Assembly: GCA_946056455.1 (NCBI GenBank)
Contig: CAMGJS010000070.1
Span: forward strand, 1-5,919
Reading direction: 5' to 3'
Length of the DNA stretch: 5,919 nt
Origin: an uncultured Clostridia bacterium
GTDB taxonomy: Bacteria; Bacillota; Clostridia; Oscillospirales; Ruminococcaceae
How positions within the stretch are numbered: position 1 is the first letter of the stretch; the number at the start of each line of letters is the position of its first letter. This document shows, piece by piece, positions 5,853-5,919 of the stretch. Both the position numbers and the translations under genes were made by a program. The notes beneath the pieces were generated by a model that was not told where the DNA came from, searched no databases, and was given only the letters and a program-made list of their open reading frames with translations.

Positions 5853-5919
5853 ATTCTACAAATTCTTTTCTTATCTTTTCAGCAAAATAAAGCGAGCCGC
5901 AGAAGATGACAACATCCTC
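5851..5919 (-). CDS. folC: Probable folylpolyglutamate synthase, C-terminal fragment (right edge)
   Basis: The minus strand reads open from the right edge for 22 codons, EDVVIFCGSLYFAEKIRKEFVE, then TAA. The pattern of a hydrophobic strand followed by C-GSLY-hydrophobic-A/G-E and a short basic helix is the C-terminal end of FolC, the enzyme that adds glutamate to folates and in many bacteria also makes dihydrofolate. The start and all catalytic motifs lie outside the window. It converges on the metal operon and shares its terminator. The call rests on a short but characteristic tail, so it is likely but not proven; another Mur-ligase relative is the main alternative. Confidence 0.65.
   Translation of the reverse strand, partial: EDVVIFCGSLYFAEKIRKEFVE

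Overview
The window looks like chromosomal DNA of a low-to-mid GC Firmicute of the class Clostridia. The evidence is the long Firmicute-type ribosomal protein S12 with its inserted segment, the strong AGGAGG-like ribosome binding sites, TTGACA/TATAAT-type promoters, and AT-rich gaps between genes. The genus cannot be fixed from sequence alone. The contig is probably from an assembled or metagenomic source, because its left edge carries an apparent chimeric join.

Left half, minus strand (about 53-2526): a str operon reading right to left, with a strong promoter, then rpsL (S12), a 184-nt spacer with two hairpins, rpsG (S7), and fusA (elongation factor G). fusA is cut off after residue about 408 of an expected roughly 690. 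Its sequence changes abruptly at position 75-80 into the first 26 codons of an unrelated short-chain dehydrogenase/reductase, joined exactly at that gene's start codon. fusA is essential, so this is best read as an assembly or library chimera.

Right half, plus strand (about 2672-5852): a compact metal-homeostasis operon, transcribed divergently from rpsL. It has a near-consensus promoter, an ArsR/SmtB-type operator directly after the -10 box, and four tightly packed genes. These are an ArsR/SmtB metalloregulator with both known zinc/cadmium-type sensor sites, a class I SAM-dependent methyltransferase, a free-standing 72-residue HMA metal-binding protein, and a P1B-2 (Zn/Cd/Pb) efflux ATPase that has no HMA domain of its own. 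The likely logic is that metal inactivates the repressor, the operon is induced, the small HMA protein binds the metal and may pass it to the pump, and the pump exports it. The methyltransferase has no obvious place in that scheme and is the most interesting part.

Right edge: a perfect-palindrome terminator with A and T runs on both sides serves the pump gene and also a convergent gene on the minus strand. Only the last 22 codons of that gene are present, and they resemble the C-terminus of folylpolyglutamate synthase (FolC). No tRNA, rRNA, CRISPR array or insertion sequence was seen.
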